From NCBI RefSeq assembly GCF_900215505.1, contig NZ_LT907844.1, positions 1,116,001-1,180,000 on the forward strand: a stretch of DNA of 64,000 bases, written 5' to 3'. The position numbers and the translations under genes were made by a program. Shown piece after piece: positions 45,851-54,714 of the stretch. Below the pieces are notes generated by a model. It had not been told where the DNA came from. It saw only the letters and a list, made by a program, of their open reading frames with translations, and did not search any database. Within the stretch, counting starts at the first letter, position 1. The number at the start of each line of letters is the position of its first letter. This stretch comes from Cohaesibacter sp. ES.047 (GTDB taxonomy: Bacteria > Pseudomonadota > Alphaproteobacteria > Rhizobiales > Cohaesibacteraceae).

Positions 45851-46954
45851 TCATTGCTCTTTGAGGCATCCACTCAGCTGGTTGACGTTGTATTCGATGA
45901 GCTTGGGGTACAGATCCGGTCCGGGCTGCAAATTTGCCCCGATGGGATCAAGTGTGCTCACTTTTGCGCCCGTGCCTTCGGTGAGGACATTCAGGATTTT
46001 CGGCGAGAATTGTGGTTCGGCAAACAGGCAGATCGCTTTAGCCGTTTTCAGCTTCTCGCGGATTTCGCGAATGCGGGCCGCTCCCGGATTGACGCCCGGA
46101 TGCAGTGTGATGGATCCGGTTGCATGCATGTCAAAGCGATTTTCAAAATACTGATAGGCGTCATGGAAGACGAAATAGGGTTTGTCCGACAGACCCTTCA
46201 GTTTTGCGCTGTCCTTTTCGACGATGGCATTCATTTTTTTGACAAACGCGGTCTCATTGGCAAGGTATCTGTCCTTGTGCTCCGGATCGATCTCTGAGAG
46301 CTCGCCAGCAATGGCATGGGCCATCTTGATGGCGTTTGCCGGGTCAAGCCAGATGTGGGGGTCGTCATGGTGGCCCTCATGGTCATGACCTTCGTGCTCA
46401 TGTTCATGCGCTGTTTCGTGGTCATGATCTTCGTCTTCATGTTCGTGCGCGGCATCGTGATCATGGTCTTCGTGTTCATGTTCATGCGCGGCGTCATGGT
46501 CATGATCTTCGTGTTCATGCTCGTGCGCTGCTTCGTGATCATGGTCTCCATGGTCATGGTCATGATCGTGCTTTTCCCAGTTGCCACCTTCGCGTACCGG
46601 CAAGAACGAGATTCCGTCTGCTTCGGACAAGGTCAGGACGTTGGCACCTTTCGGGAGCGTATCGATCGGCTTGTCAAGAAAGGCTTCAAGATTGGGGCCG
46701 ACCCAAACGATCACATCCGCTTGCTGCAGGCTCGTGACCTGAGAGGGGCGCAGCTGGGTGTTGTGGGGGGAGCCGGAAGGTTCAACCAGCAGTTCCGGCT
46801 TGGCGACACCCTGCAGAATAGCAGCGGTGATGGAATGAACAGGGGCAATCGATGCCACTACCTTGGGAGCAGCTACGGCCGGGAGAGCAAGGCACACTGT
46901 ACTGACGGCACAGGTGCCGATGAATGTCTTGAGGCTGTGACGGATGTTTTTCAT
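45851..46954 (-). CDS. znuA: Zinc ABC transporter substrate-binding protein ZnuA with His-rich repeat
   Basis: ZnuA captures zinc in the periplasm for the ZnuBC importer. The 367-residue protein has a signal peptide (to AVAAP, residue 30). Metal ligands seen are H40 in APVHS, H200 in DDPHIWLDP, H264 in VFHDAY and an acidic site D336 near DPIGANLQPGPDLY. A charged loop at 129-200 is made almost entirely of H, D and E, including four tandem copies of a 13-residue unit (143-194). The Zur-like palindrome 31 bp upstream implies repression by zinc. znuB and znuC are not adjacent. Confidence 0.95.
   Translation of the reverse strand: MKNIRHSLKTFIGTCAVSTVCLALPAVAAPKVVASIAPVHSITAAILQGVAKPELLVEPSGSPHNTQLRPSQVTSLQQADVIVWVGPNLEAFLDKPIDTLPKGANVLTLSEADGISFLPVREGGNWEKHDHDHDHGDHDHEAAHEHEHEDHDHDAAHEHEHEDHDHDAAHEHEDEDHDHETAHEHEHEGHDHEGHHDDPHIWLDPANAIKMAHAIAGELSEIDPEHKDRYLANETAFVKKMNAIVEKDSAKLKGLSDKPYFVFHDAYQYFENRFDMHATGSITLHPGVNPGAARIREIREKLKTAKAICLFAEPQFSPKILNVLTEGTGAKVSTLDPIGANLQPGPDLYPKLIEYNVNQLSGCLKEQ
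46373..46528. repeat. Four 39-bp tandem repeats inside znuA
   Basis: Four in-frame copies of a 39-bp unit encode 13-residue blocks of the pattern AHEHEHEDHDHDA, with substitutions in the last two copies. The blocks form the metal-binding loop of ZnuA. Confidence 0.85.
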
Positions 46955-46984
46955 GATACTGATTGTCAGTCCTTCAAGTGAATT

Positions 46985-47002
46985 GTTATGTTATAACGTA
47001 AC
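46985..47002. promoter_or_regulatory. Zur-box-like palindrome upstream of znuA
   Basis: GTTATGTTATAACGTAAC is a near-perfect 18-bp palindrome (one mismatch pair) 31 bp upstream of the znuA start. It fits the known alphaproteobacterial Zur operator, which is a dyad around GTTATA-TATAAC. Zur represses znu genes when zinc is sufficient. Confidence 0.8.
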
Positions 47003-47225
47003 GTTTAACGTCCTTTTCTGTGCGGGTCAACCGTGTCATTCGAGATGTCCTGACTTTTCGTTGACGTCGCGGCACCAGTCTAATGACGCGACCTATAGCA
47101 AACCCGAACCAGAATAATCGGCAAATTTTACTAAACCTCAAGTTTTTTGATCTTTATTAACTTGAGGGTTGCAGATTTATTCAGAACAAGCACAAAAATA
47201 GGCAGCATGAACGACTGGAGGGATT

Positions 47226-48719
47226 ATGTTCGCATTTTCCAAGACTGCAAAAAACTCAAACACGCAGACGGATGTTATGGAAACAGATCTCGTTGAACAT
47301 GTGGAGCAAGATTTAGACGGTGTTGAGGTGGCCAAACCAAAGATCGACGAAAAAAGCATTGTGCAAACGATCTTCGACCTGAACGGTCTTGGTCAAACCA
47401 TGGCGGATGTTGCGGGGCAGATCGAGCAGATCAACAATGAAACTGCGGACTGTTTCCAGTCTTTATCCCAGTTGGTCAGCATATCCGGTGATGTACAGTC
47501 CTCGAATGAGCGTATTCTTGACGCGGCCACGCAGTCGTTGGAAATTGCCGATCAAACATCGAACGATGTCGTCGAGGGGCGTCAGTTGATTGACGATACC
47601 CTGAGCAAGGTGTCTGATCTGATGCAGGCCGTGTCTGGCATCAGCAGCCAGTTGCACGGGCTGCAGACCGCCTTTTCCTCGGTGCGTGATGTGGCGGGAG
47701 CGATCGATGCGATCGCTCGCCAGACCAACCTGTTGGCGCTCAATGCCACCATCGAAGCGGCCCGTGCCGGCGAAGCAGGCAAGGGCTTTGCCGTTGTGGC
47801 CGCCGAAGTGAAGGATCTGGCGGCTCAAACCAGCAAGGCCACTGAGACGATTGGAGCAACCCTGTCCGAGCTGGATCAGGAAGCCGAAGCACTCATTTCT
47901 TTGAGTGGCGAGGCGACCAGCTCCATGACGGATGTGGAATCCAGCACAGCGCAGGTTCATGGCATGATTCAGGGGCTGGATGCTGCGTTCCAGTCGATCA
48001 GGAACGCGTCCGAATCCATCAAGACACAAGTCAGCGACACCACGCAGTCTATCGGAACTCTGGTTGAGGATGTCGAACTGGTGCACAGGGCTTTTGACAG
48101 CACGCACAGCGGATTGAATGATGCCAGTAAGCGGATGGTCGAGGCTGTTGCCGTGGCAGATCGGATGGTGGCGGTTTCCTCGATGAGCGGGGTGCAGACT
48201 GAAAACACCTTCTGCATCGAAGCGATCCAGAGCCTGTCCAAGGACATTGGCAAGGCCTTTGAAGAGGAAGTGCGGGCTGGCCGGATTAGCGAAAAGGACC
48301 TGTTCGACAGTAGCTATACGCCGATCCCGAACACCAATCCGGAACAGGTCACGGCGCCGTTTACCGCAATGACTGATCGTGTCATGCCGGGGTTTCAGGA
48401 ACCCATCGTTGCCGAACATGACTCGGTTGTTTTCGTTGCAGCGGTGGACAAGAATGGCTATCTGCCAACCCACAACAAGGTCTTTTCCAAGCCTCAGAGC
48501 GATGATCCCGTCTGGAATGCTGCCAACTGTCGCAACCGGCGCATCTTTGATGATCGGGTGGGGCTGGCGGCTGGCCGCAGCACGGAGCCGTTTCTTCTTC
48601 AGACCTACCGGCGGGACATGGGCGGCGGAGCCTATGTGTTGATGAAGGACATTTCTGCGCCCATCTACGTCAATGGCCGCCACTGGGGTGGTTTGCGCAT
48701 GGGCTTCCGTCCTGCCTGA
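47226..48719 (+). CDS. Soluble methyl-accepting chemotaxis protein with C-terminal sensor-like domain
   Basis: This 497-residue chemoreceptor lacks any membrane segment or signal peptide. A coiled-coil signalling domain occupies about 45-320, with the tip sequence [39 protein letters not shown] at 161-199, the part that binds CheA and CheW. A globular C-terminal domain (about 325-497) contains [36 protein letters not shown] and the final [11 protein letters not shown]. This tail resembles a domain seen on other soluble alphaproteobacterial receptors and is likely the ligand- or redox-sensing part. Ligand unknown. The receptor must cluster in the cytoplasm or bind a membrane partner. Confidence 0.9.
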   Translation: MFAFSKTAKNSNTQTDVMETDLVEHVEQDLDGVEVAKPKIDEKSIVQTIFDLNGLGQTMADVAGQIEQINNETADCFQSLSQLVSISGDVQSSNERILDAATQSLEIADQTSNDVVEGRQLIDDTLSKVSDLMQAVSGISSQLHGLQTAFSSVRDVAGAIDAIARQTNLLALNATIEAARAGEAGKGFAVVAAEVKDLAAQTSKATETIGATLSELDQEAEALISLSGEATSSMTDVESSTAQVHGMIQGLDAAFQSIRNASESIKTQVSDTTQSIGTLVEDVELVHRAFDSTHSGLNDASKRMVEAVAVADRMVAVSSMSGVQTENTFCIEAIQSLSKDIGKAFEEEVRAGRISEKDLFDSSYTPIPNTNPEQVTAPFTAMTDRVMPGFQEPIVAEHDSVVFVAAVDKNGYLPTHNKVFSKPQSDDPVWNAANCRNRRIFDDRVGLAAGRSTEPFLLQTYRRDMGGGAYVLMKDISAPIYVNGRHWGGLRMGFRPA

Positions 48720-48802
48720 AGCGATTGTTAGCCTCGGCATTTCTCCAAGCAACGGTCGCGTCCCGACAAAGGTTCGGGGCGCGTTTGGCGTTCAAAACGC
48801 CT

Positions 48803-50002
48803 TCACGGTTTGGTTTCGGGAAGCACTGGAAGTGCTTGGCCATCACCATTGCCATCGCCATTGCCATCACCTGTGGCCTCGGTGCTGGCTGCTTGTTCAT
48901 CAAACGGGTTTGTCAGGGTCTTCGTCAGCTTCGTGAAGAAATTGCCCTTCTGGCTGGCCGGAGTGGCCTTGGGTGTATTGTCTGGCTGGATTGGGCCTGG
49001 CTGGATTGGGTCTGGCTCAGTTGGGGCTGGGGCACCCTTGATCAGGCCAGCGATGAAGCCATCCGGATTCTTGCCCTCGGCGATGCGCTGCTTGCGTTCG
49101 AGCAGGTCCATCTGGGCGTCGACCATCTCGGTTGCCGTTTCTGTCTGTTTTTCCTGCCGCTTTTCTTCAAGCTTGGCCACGGCGACACGAAAGCGCTCAT
49201 TCTCTTTGGCGCGCAGCTTTTTCAAGGAGGCTAGCAGGCTCGGCTCCAGCGTATAGTCCGGGCAAGGCCCGGTCGCATTGAAGTGTGTCGCACCTTGTGG
49301 GTCGAAGACATAGGTTCTGTTGCAGACCTCGACCTTTGGGGGCTTCTTGGTGATCTGGAAATGATCGTACCCGTTCTTGATATTCTGCCAGAAGCCGAAA
49401 TGCTCGCTGTTGCGCACGCGCGCCATATTCTCAGGTGTCATGCGGAACGGGAAGGCATCGACCTGAAAGGCGCGTTGCCCACCGTCGAAGGCTTCGCGGC
49501 CAAGGGCATAGATCTCTGCGATTGGCGCGTCTTCCATGGCGTAGCAGCCCCGTGACGAACAGGAACCGTGTACCATGAGGTGCGCGCCGGTGCGGCCATA
49601 AGATCGGTCGAACTTGTTGGGGTAGCCCAGGTTGAACGACAGATAGTAGCTGGATTTCGGGTTCATCTGGCCGGGCCTGATGGTGTAGAAACCTTCGGGA
49701 GCCTGACGGTCGCCTTCTTCCTTCTTTGGGCCGATTTTTCCCGAATAGGCGCATATGGGATATGTCTTCAGCAGTGCATAGGTGCCGTCATCGGTCTGCT
49801 TCCAGGCTTCCAGAACCGATTCTTCCTTGAAAATGCGAACATAGAGCGGAGCCGCAGCGCTGGAATCAATCTTTCTGATCTGAGACTTGATCTTGGGCGA
49901 CAGAGGCTGAAGATGCTTGCCGTCTTCCATCAGTTCGGGGTTGCACCCCGCAAGCGCGATTGAGGCGAGAGCAGCAATGGCCAGAATGCGTAGTCTGTTC
50001 AT
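48803..50002 (-). CDS. YafK-type L,D-transpeptidase lipoprotein
   Basis: This 399-residue lipoprotein has its lipobox LAGC with C20. A YafK/YkuD catalytic domain follows at about 45-230, with H145 and catalytic C153 in HGSCSSRGCYAM. The domain also shows YPICAYSGKIGPKKEEGDRQAPEGFYTI. E. coli YafK (DpaA) cleaves the link between Braun lipoprotein and peptidoglycan, so a cell-wall role is expected. The C-terminal 150 residues are a charged, proline-rich, repetitive tail. The ATG at 50002 is used; a GTG at 50026 is also in frame. Confidence 0.88.
   Translation of the reverse strand: MNRLRILAIAALASIALAGCNPELMEDGKHLQPLSPKIKSQIRKIDSSAAAPLYVRIFKEESVLEAWKQTDDGTYALLKTYPICAYSGKIGPKKEEGDRQAPEGFYTIRPGQMNPKSSYYLSFNLGYPNKFDRSYGRTGAHLMVHGSCSSRGCYAMEDAPIAEIYALGREAFDGGQRAFQVDAFPFRMTPENMARVRNSEHFGFWQNIKNGYDHFQITKKPPKVEVCNRTYVFDPQGATHFNATGPCPDYTLEPSLLASLKKLRAKENERFRVAVAKLEEKRQEKQTETATEMVDAQMDLLERKQRIAEGKNPDGFIAGLIKGAPAPTEPDPIQPGPIQPDNTPKATPASQKGNFFTKLTKTLTNPFDEQAASTEATGDGNGDGNGDGQALPVLPETKP
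48853..49012. repeat. Short tandem repeats in the transpeptidase C-terminal tail
   Basis: Two repeat patches lie inside the gene. Around 48853-48870 copies of a GDGN-coding unit occur. At 48983-49012 there are two 15-bp copies that encode PIQPG-type blocks. Such patches vary in copy number by slippage in other genomes. Confidence 0.6.
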
Positions 50003-50026
50003 ATGCTTGATCGGGTCTTTCTGCAC

Positions 50027-50389
50027 GTGAGCGCTTCCTTGTCAGGCTGGGACGGTATGACTGGCCGTGTCCATCTGCTTATTCGGTTCCGGGCCGTGCT
50101 CGCGATACCCTTGCATCGGGCGGCCTCAGGGTGTGCGTCATCGTCGGTTCGACGAAGTGTATAAACAGTAACCGGGAGTGGTTGATAGCCGGTTACCGAA
50201 ACGGGATCCGTCCTTCTGCATACTAGTGGAAATTCATGCGGCGAGAATAGGGCCTATGTCGTTTCTCACCGAGATGTGTCTGGAAAACCGGGGATCATCG
50301 TCGCTACAAATGAAAACGGCCTCGCCTTCAGTTTGAGGCGTGGCCGTTGGTCATGGATCTTAAGCTGTCTTTGGCGCAGGGGCTCCGCG
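50027..50389. other. Gap between the transpeptidase gene and accA
   Basis: This 363-base region has the accA terminator at 50315-50348 and the promoter of the transpeptidase gene. No gene is visible. Confidence 0.5.
50315..50348 (-). terminator. Terminator after accA
   Basis: A stem of 7 plus 4 base pairs with one mismatch (50315-50326 with 50337-50348) has a T-run on the minus strand, about 42 bases past the accA stop. Confidence 0.75.
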
Positions 50390-51343
50390 CTAGAGCTTGG
50401 AGCCGATGGCGAGGAATTTTTCGCGGCGTAGCTGGCGGATTTCTGCGGCTGTCTTGCCGTCAAATTCCTCAAGGCAATCGGCGATCATATTGCCGGTGCG
50501 CTCGATAATTTTGGCCGGTGCGCGATGGGCGCCGCCAACCGGTTCGGAGATGATGCGATCAATGATGCCCAGATCCATCAGATCCTGTGCCGTGATCTTC
50601 ATGTTGGTGGCAGCTTCCTGCGCCTTGGTGGAATCGCGCCACAGGATTGAGGCGGCGCCTTCCGGAGAGATCACGCTGTAGATGGAATGCTCGAGCATAA
50701 TGACCCGGTTTGCCGTGGCAATGGCGATGGCGCCGCCCGAGCCCCCTTCGCCGATTATGATCGAGACGTTCGGTGTGCCCATGGCAAGACATGCATCGGT
50801 TGACCGTGCAATGGCTTCGGCCTGTCCGCGCTCTTCGGCTCCGATGCCGGGGTAGGCCCCTGCCGTGTCGACAAAGGTGATCAGCGGCATGTTGAACCGT
50901 TCTGCCAGTTCCATGATGCGCACGGCCTTACGATAGCCTTCAGGACGGGCCATGCCGAAATTGTGCTTGAGGCGGCTGTCCGTATCATTGCCCTTTTCCT
51001 GTCCGATAACGGCGACAGGGCGTCCGCGAAAGCGTCCGAAACCAGCCTGAATGGCCTCGTCTTCGGCAAATTTGCGATCTCCGGCAAGGGGCGTGAATTC
51101 GTCGATCAGGCCCTTGATATAGTCGATGAAGTGGGGGCGATCCGGATGGCGGGCAATCTGGGTTTTGTGCCATGGGGTCAGATCGGAATAGATCTCCTTC
51201 ATGGCGGTGTCTGCCTTGGTCTGCAGGCGCGTGATTTCTTCGCCCACATCGACGGCTTCGCCATTGTCCTGCATCGCGAGCAATTCCTGAACTTTGCCCT
51301 CGAGGTCTGCTACAGGTTTTTCGAATTCGAGATAGCTATGCAT
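50390..51343 (-). CDS. accA: Acetyl-CoA carboxylase carboxyltransferase subunit alpha
   Basis: AccA with AccD moves carboxyl from biotin to acetyl-CoA to make malonyl-CoA for fatty acid synthesis. The 317-residue length is standard. The start MHSYLEFEKPVADLEGKVQEL is characteristic, and GMARPEGYRKAVRIMELAERF, TFVDTAGAYPGIGAEERGQAEAIA and IGEGGSGGAIAIA form the crotonase-like active fold. It is a single-gene unit, as in many alphaproteobacteria. Confidence 0.97.
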   Translation of the reverse strand: MHSYLEFEKPVADLEGKVQELLAMQDNGEAVDVGEEITRLQTKADTAMKEIYSDLTPWHKTQIARHPDRPHFIDYIKGLIDEFTPLAGDRKFAEDEAIQAGFGRFRGRPVAVIGQEKGNDTDSRLKHNFGMARPEGYRKAVRIMELAERFNMPLITFVDTAGAYPGIGAEERGQAEAIARSTDACLAMGTPNVSIIIGEGGSGGAIAIATANRVIMLEHSIYSVISPEGAASILWRDSTKAQEAATNMKITAQDLMDLGIIDRIISEPVGGAHRAPAKIIERTGNMIADCLEEFDGKTAAEIRQLRREKFLAIGSKL

Positions 51344-51536
51344 TCGACGTCTGATCCAGTTTCGTTACCTAAAAGATATGCCCATTAATCGGCGGCACGT
51401 TGAACCCTTGCGGTCCCGGTGTCAAGCGACAGCTCACGAGGCGATCCCTGATTTCCGGTTATTCCAAATCAAAGTTAAACCCGCGCTCGATGCCGCAACC
51501 GGGCCATTTCCCATCCATTTTTGAACCCTTTAGCAC

Positions 51537-52520
51537 TCATTCCTTTTTGCCCATGAGCTTGGGGTGGTTCGCTGCGGACTTGTCCGACAAAGGGTGATGC
51601 TGCTCCACCAACTCCATCAGCTTTTCATCCATTATATGGGTATAGATCTGGGTGGTTGAAATATCGCTGTGGCCAAGAAGTTTCTGAACAGCGCGCAGGT
51701 TGGCTCCATTTTGCAGCAGGTGACTGGCAAAGGCATGGCGCAAGACGTGGGGGGAAACCGAGGCGGCCTTGAGCCCCACATCATCCGCAAGGGACTTCAA
51801 TTCACGTGCGAAGGCCTGACGCGTGTAGTGTCCCGTATCGCCAGAGGACGGGAAAAGCCATTGCCTTGCGGTTGGCGTGCCTGCGCCGCCGGTATCAGTA
51901 AGCAATCTTCGATAATCGCGCATGGCCTCTTTTGCCCGGTCTGACAGCGGAACCAGACGTTCTTTGCTGCCCTTGCCAACGACGGCCAGAAACTGACCAT
52001 CCTGATGCGCAGCAGACGCGGGAAGGGAGACCAGTTCGGACACCCGCAGGCCGGTGGCATAGAGCAACTCGAGCAACACATAAAGACGCATGGCCCGGAT
52101 CTGCCGTTTGGGTGTCGGGCCTTCGAGCGACGCATTGAACCGGGCCGCTTCGATCAGCCGGTCCACTTCCTGAACCGTGAGAATCTTTGGCAGCGGTCGG
52201 TTGCGTTTGGGGGCCTTGAGCGGGGTTGAGGGATCATCAGATCGAAAGCCGTCGCGATAGAGAAAGCCAAACAGCTGGCGGATGGCGGACAGTTTGCGCG
52301 CGACCGTCGATGCCGCCAGATCCCGCTCGGCCAGATCGGCAAGATAGCCGCGCAGGGCATCCGTGTCGCAGGTCTCGAAGCGCATCTTCTTGCCCGACAG
52401 GGTGCCGTCCAGATCGTCCAGATCCTTCTGGTAGGCGTCGAGCGTATTGGGTGACGCGCCCTTTTCGGCGCTCATGGCGTCCAGAAACAGATTGATGGCC
52501 TGACGGTTGCTTATCGGCAC
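51537..52520 (-). CDS. xerD: Site-specific tyrosine recombinase XerD
   Basis: XerD with XerC resolves chromosome dimers at dif. The 327-residue protein has an N-terminal SAM-like DNA-binding domain (about 6-90). In the catalytic domain the full set is visible: R159 in GLRVSEL, K183 in GKGSKER, H258 and R261 in HVLRHAFASH, H284 in LGHSDIS and nucleophile Y293 in TQIYTH. The start is a GTG at 52520. XerC is the alternative assignment, but the LGHSDISTTQIYTH end and synteny near aroK favour XerD. Confidence 0.93.
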   Translation of the reverse strand: MPISNRQAINLFLDAMSAEKGASPNTLDAYQKDLDDLDGTLSGKKMRFETCDTDALRGYLADLAERDLAASTVARKLSAIRQLFGFLYRDGFRSDDPSTPLKAPKRNRPLPKILTVQEVDRLIEAARFNASLEGPTPKRQIRAMRLYVLLELLYATGLRVSELVSLPASAAHQDGQFLAVVGKGSKERLVPLSDRAKEAMRDYRRLLTDTGGAGTPTARQWLFPSSGDTGHYTRQAFARELKSLADDVGLKAASVSPHVLRHAFASHLLQNGANLRAVQKLLGHSDISTTQIYTHIMDEKLMELVEQHHPLSDKSAANHPKLMGKKE

Positions 52521-52559
52521 AGGTTGCTCACTCGATGCGCCTCGCGGCTGATGGCAAGG

Positions 52560-52700
52560 CTATTTGAGATTTTTGGCTGGAATGCGGATCACCATTTCTC
52601 GTGGCGACGGCTCGACGAAATTGGCAAGTGCGAAGATGCCGCCAGCGACCAGACCGGACAGAACAAGTAAGAGTACGATTGCTTTGATCAGACTGGGCAT
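52560..52700 (-). CDS. Small single-pass membrane protein
   Basis: This 46-residue protein has one hydrophobic helix (about 7-27) and a C-terminal NFVEPSPREMVIRIPAKNL. The tail recurs in small hypothetical proteins next to aroK/xerD in Rhizobiales as far as I recall. The ATG at 52700 gives a sensible short N-terminus; the frame is open to 52742. No function is known. Confidence 0.6.
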   Translation of the reverse strand: MPSLIKAIVLLLVLSGLVAGGIFALANFVEPSPREMVIRIPAKNLK

Positions 52701-52923
52701 GAACGCTTCCTGATGTGGCTTGATTTCGTCTAAATTCGTCATGAGCCTAGCATCAATGAAAACAGATTGTCATTTTTTTGCCCATGATTTTCCAGTTCTA
52801 TTCTGCTCTTTGGGCGGAATTGGGGAAGGGATGTCTCCTTTTTCGCCGATGATGCAACAGTTGCTTGACAGTCTGGCTGTTTCAAGCTCAAACGATGGCG
52901 GACGAGCTGTGAGACGGAATGGA

Positions 52924-53505
52924 ATGGCGAATAGCAAACACAATCCTGGTACGCGTGAGCAGACCTTGCTCTCAGCCCTTGGCGGGCGACCGATCGTTTT
53001 GATCGGTTTGATGGGAGCAGGCAAGACGACGATCGGGCGGCGGTTGGCGGCCCGTCTGTCGATTCCCTTTCGCGATGCGGATCACGAAATCGAAGCTGCC
53101 GCCAACATGTCAATTGCCGAAATCTTCGAACAACATGGCGAGGCGCATTTTCGCGACGGTGAGAAGAAGGTGATCGCCCGATTGATGGACGATGGGGATC
53201 AGGTGCTTGCCACCGGTGGCGGCGCGTGGATGAATGAAGAGACGCGGCAACTGGTGGGCGAGCGCGGCGTTTCGGTGTGGCTGAAGGCCGAGTTCGATGT
53301 CCTGATGGCCCGCGTTCGCCGCCGGTCGCACCGTCCGTTGCTTCAGGATCCAGATCCCGAAGGTGTCATGCACCGGCTGATCGATGCGCGCTATCCTGTC
53401 TATGCCCTCGCCGATGCAACGGTGATGTCCGTCGCTGAGCCGCATGAAGTGATTGTCAATTCGGTGATCGAAGAACTCGAAAAGACCTTGGGGCTTTCTG
53501 ACTGA
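52924..53505 (+). CDS. aroK: Shikimate kinase
   Basis: AroK phosphorylates shikimate at the 3-OH in the chorismate pathway. The 193-residue form has Walker A LMGAGKTT near 27-34, the shikimate-binding D in DADHEIE, GGGAWM near 98-103 and the RPLL lid arginine near 136-139. I chose the ATG at 52924 (MANSKHNPG); an earlier ATG at 52831 has a comparable ribosome site, and the frame runs back to 52720. It is followed after 51 bp by aroB, with which it is surely co-transcribed. Confidence 0.93.
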   Translation: MANSKHNPGTREQTLLSALGGRPIVLIGLMGAGKTTIGRRLAARLSIPFRDADHEIEAAANMSIAEIFEQHGEAHFRDGEKKVIARLMDDGDQVLATGGGAWMNEETRQLVGERGVSVWLKAEFDVLMARVRRRSHRPLLQDPDPEGVMHRLIDARYPVYALADATVMSVAEPHEVIVNSVIEELEKTLGLSD

Positions 53506-53556
53506 GTGCACCGGGCAGATGGCGACCGAACAAAGACCAGACAAGCAGGTGACAGG

Positions 53557-54714
53557 ATGACGAAAGGCAGGGGCGAGGTGAGCAACGCAACGATAGACGA
53601 CGCTGTGGCGCATCAATTGGTTGATGTTTCGCTTGGGGATCGAAGCTACCAGATCGTCATCGGCCGTTCGGTGCTGGGCGAATTGGGTGAGCGCTTTTCC
53701 TCGATGTTTCCTGCGTCAAGAGCGGTCATCATCACCGACAGAACCGTTGCCAAGTTTCATCTGGAAGCCGCCGAGACGTCCCTCAGGGCCGCGGGGGTCA
53801 TGCCCCACGTCATCGTGATGGAGCCGGGCGAGAAGACTAAGAGCTATGCCGGGCTGATGGCCGCCTGCGACGGGGTGCTCGATACGCGGCTTGAGCGGGG
53901 CGATCTGGTCATTGCGCTCGGGGGCGGTGTCATCGGTGATCTGGCAGGATTCGTTGCCGGTATCATCCGTCGCGGCATGCGATTCATTCAGGTGCCGACC
54001 ACGCTTTTGGCGCAGGTCGACAGCTCGGTCGGTGGCAAGACCGGCATCAACACAGGCCATGGCAAGAACCTGATCGGTCTGTTCAATCAGCCGCATCTGG
54101 TGCTGGCGGATACAGCGGTGCTGGATACGTTATCACCGCGTGATTTCCGCGCCGGCTATGCTGAAGTTGCCAAATATGGGCTCATCAATCAGCCTGATTT
54201 CTTTGAATGGCTGGAAGCCAACTGGCAGGGCATTTTTGATGGGGGACCCGAGCGAGAGGAAGCGATTGCCCGGTCCTGTCAGGCCAAGGCCGATGTCGTG
54301 GCTGCCGATGAGCGCGAAGCCAACCAGCGGGCGCTGCTCAATCTTGGTCATACGTTCGGACATGCGCTTGAGGGCATGGCCGAGTATGATGCCGAGCGCA
54401 TCGTGCATGGAGAAGGTGTGGCCATAGGCATGGTGCTGGCGTATGAATTCTCGGCCCGGCTCGGGCTATGCGATCCGTTGGTGACTGATCGCGTCGTCGC
54501 CCACTTGCAAACCGTAGGGTTGCCTACCCATATAGGGGCCATACCCGGACAATTGCCCAATGTCGACCTTTTGATGGACTTTATCGCTCAGGACAAGAAG
54601 GTATCCCGAGGGAGCTTGACCTTCATTCTGACCCGCGGTCTTGGTCAGTCCTTTGTTGAAAAGGGCGTGGATCCGGCGACCTTGCGTGCCTTCCTTGAGG
54701 AGAAACTGCGCTAA
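53557..54714 (+). CDS. aroB: 3-dehydroquinate synthase
   Basis: AroB makes dehydroquinate from DAHP, using NAD and a divalent metal. The 385-residue protein has the NAD site GGGVIGDLAGFVAG, the substrate site VPTTLLAQVDSSVGGKTGIN and the metal ligands in FGHALEG and HGEGVAIGM. The ATG at 53557 is used; a GTG at 53506 is in frame and would overlap nothing. Its stop TAA shares a base with the ATG of the next gene (TAATG), so the three genes aroK-aroB-corC form one operon. Confidence 0.95.
   Translation: MTKGRGEVSNATIDDAVAHQLVDVSLGDRSYQIVIGRSVLGELGERFSSMFPASRAVIITDRTVAKFHLEAAETSLRAAGVMPHVIVMEPGEKTKSYAGLMAACDGVLDTRLERGDLVIALGGGVIGDLAGFVAGIIRRGMRFIQVPTTLLAQVDSSVGGKTGINTGHGKNLIGLFNQPHLVLADTAVLDTLSPRDFRAGYAEVAKYGLINQPDFFEWLEANWQGIFDGGPEREEAIARSCQAKADVVAADEREANQRALLNLGHTFGHALEGMAEYDAERIVHGEGVAIGMVLAYEFSARLGLCDPLVTDRVVAHLQTVGLPTHIGAIPGQLPNVDLLMDFIAQDKKVSRGSLTFILTRGLGQSFVEKGVDPATLRAFLEEKLR

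Noticed and set aside
46373-46528. Regular 39-bp repeats considered as a CRISPR array
   Set aside because: The repeats are contiguous with no spacers and lie in frame within znuA.
46316-46981. 221-codon plus-strand frame with many M, V and F residues
   Set aside because: It is the antisense shadow of the znuA His/Asp/Glu repeat; composition and lack of a ribosome site rule it out.
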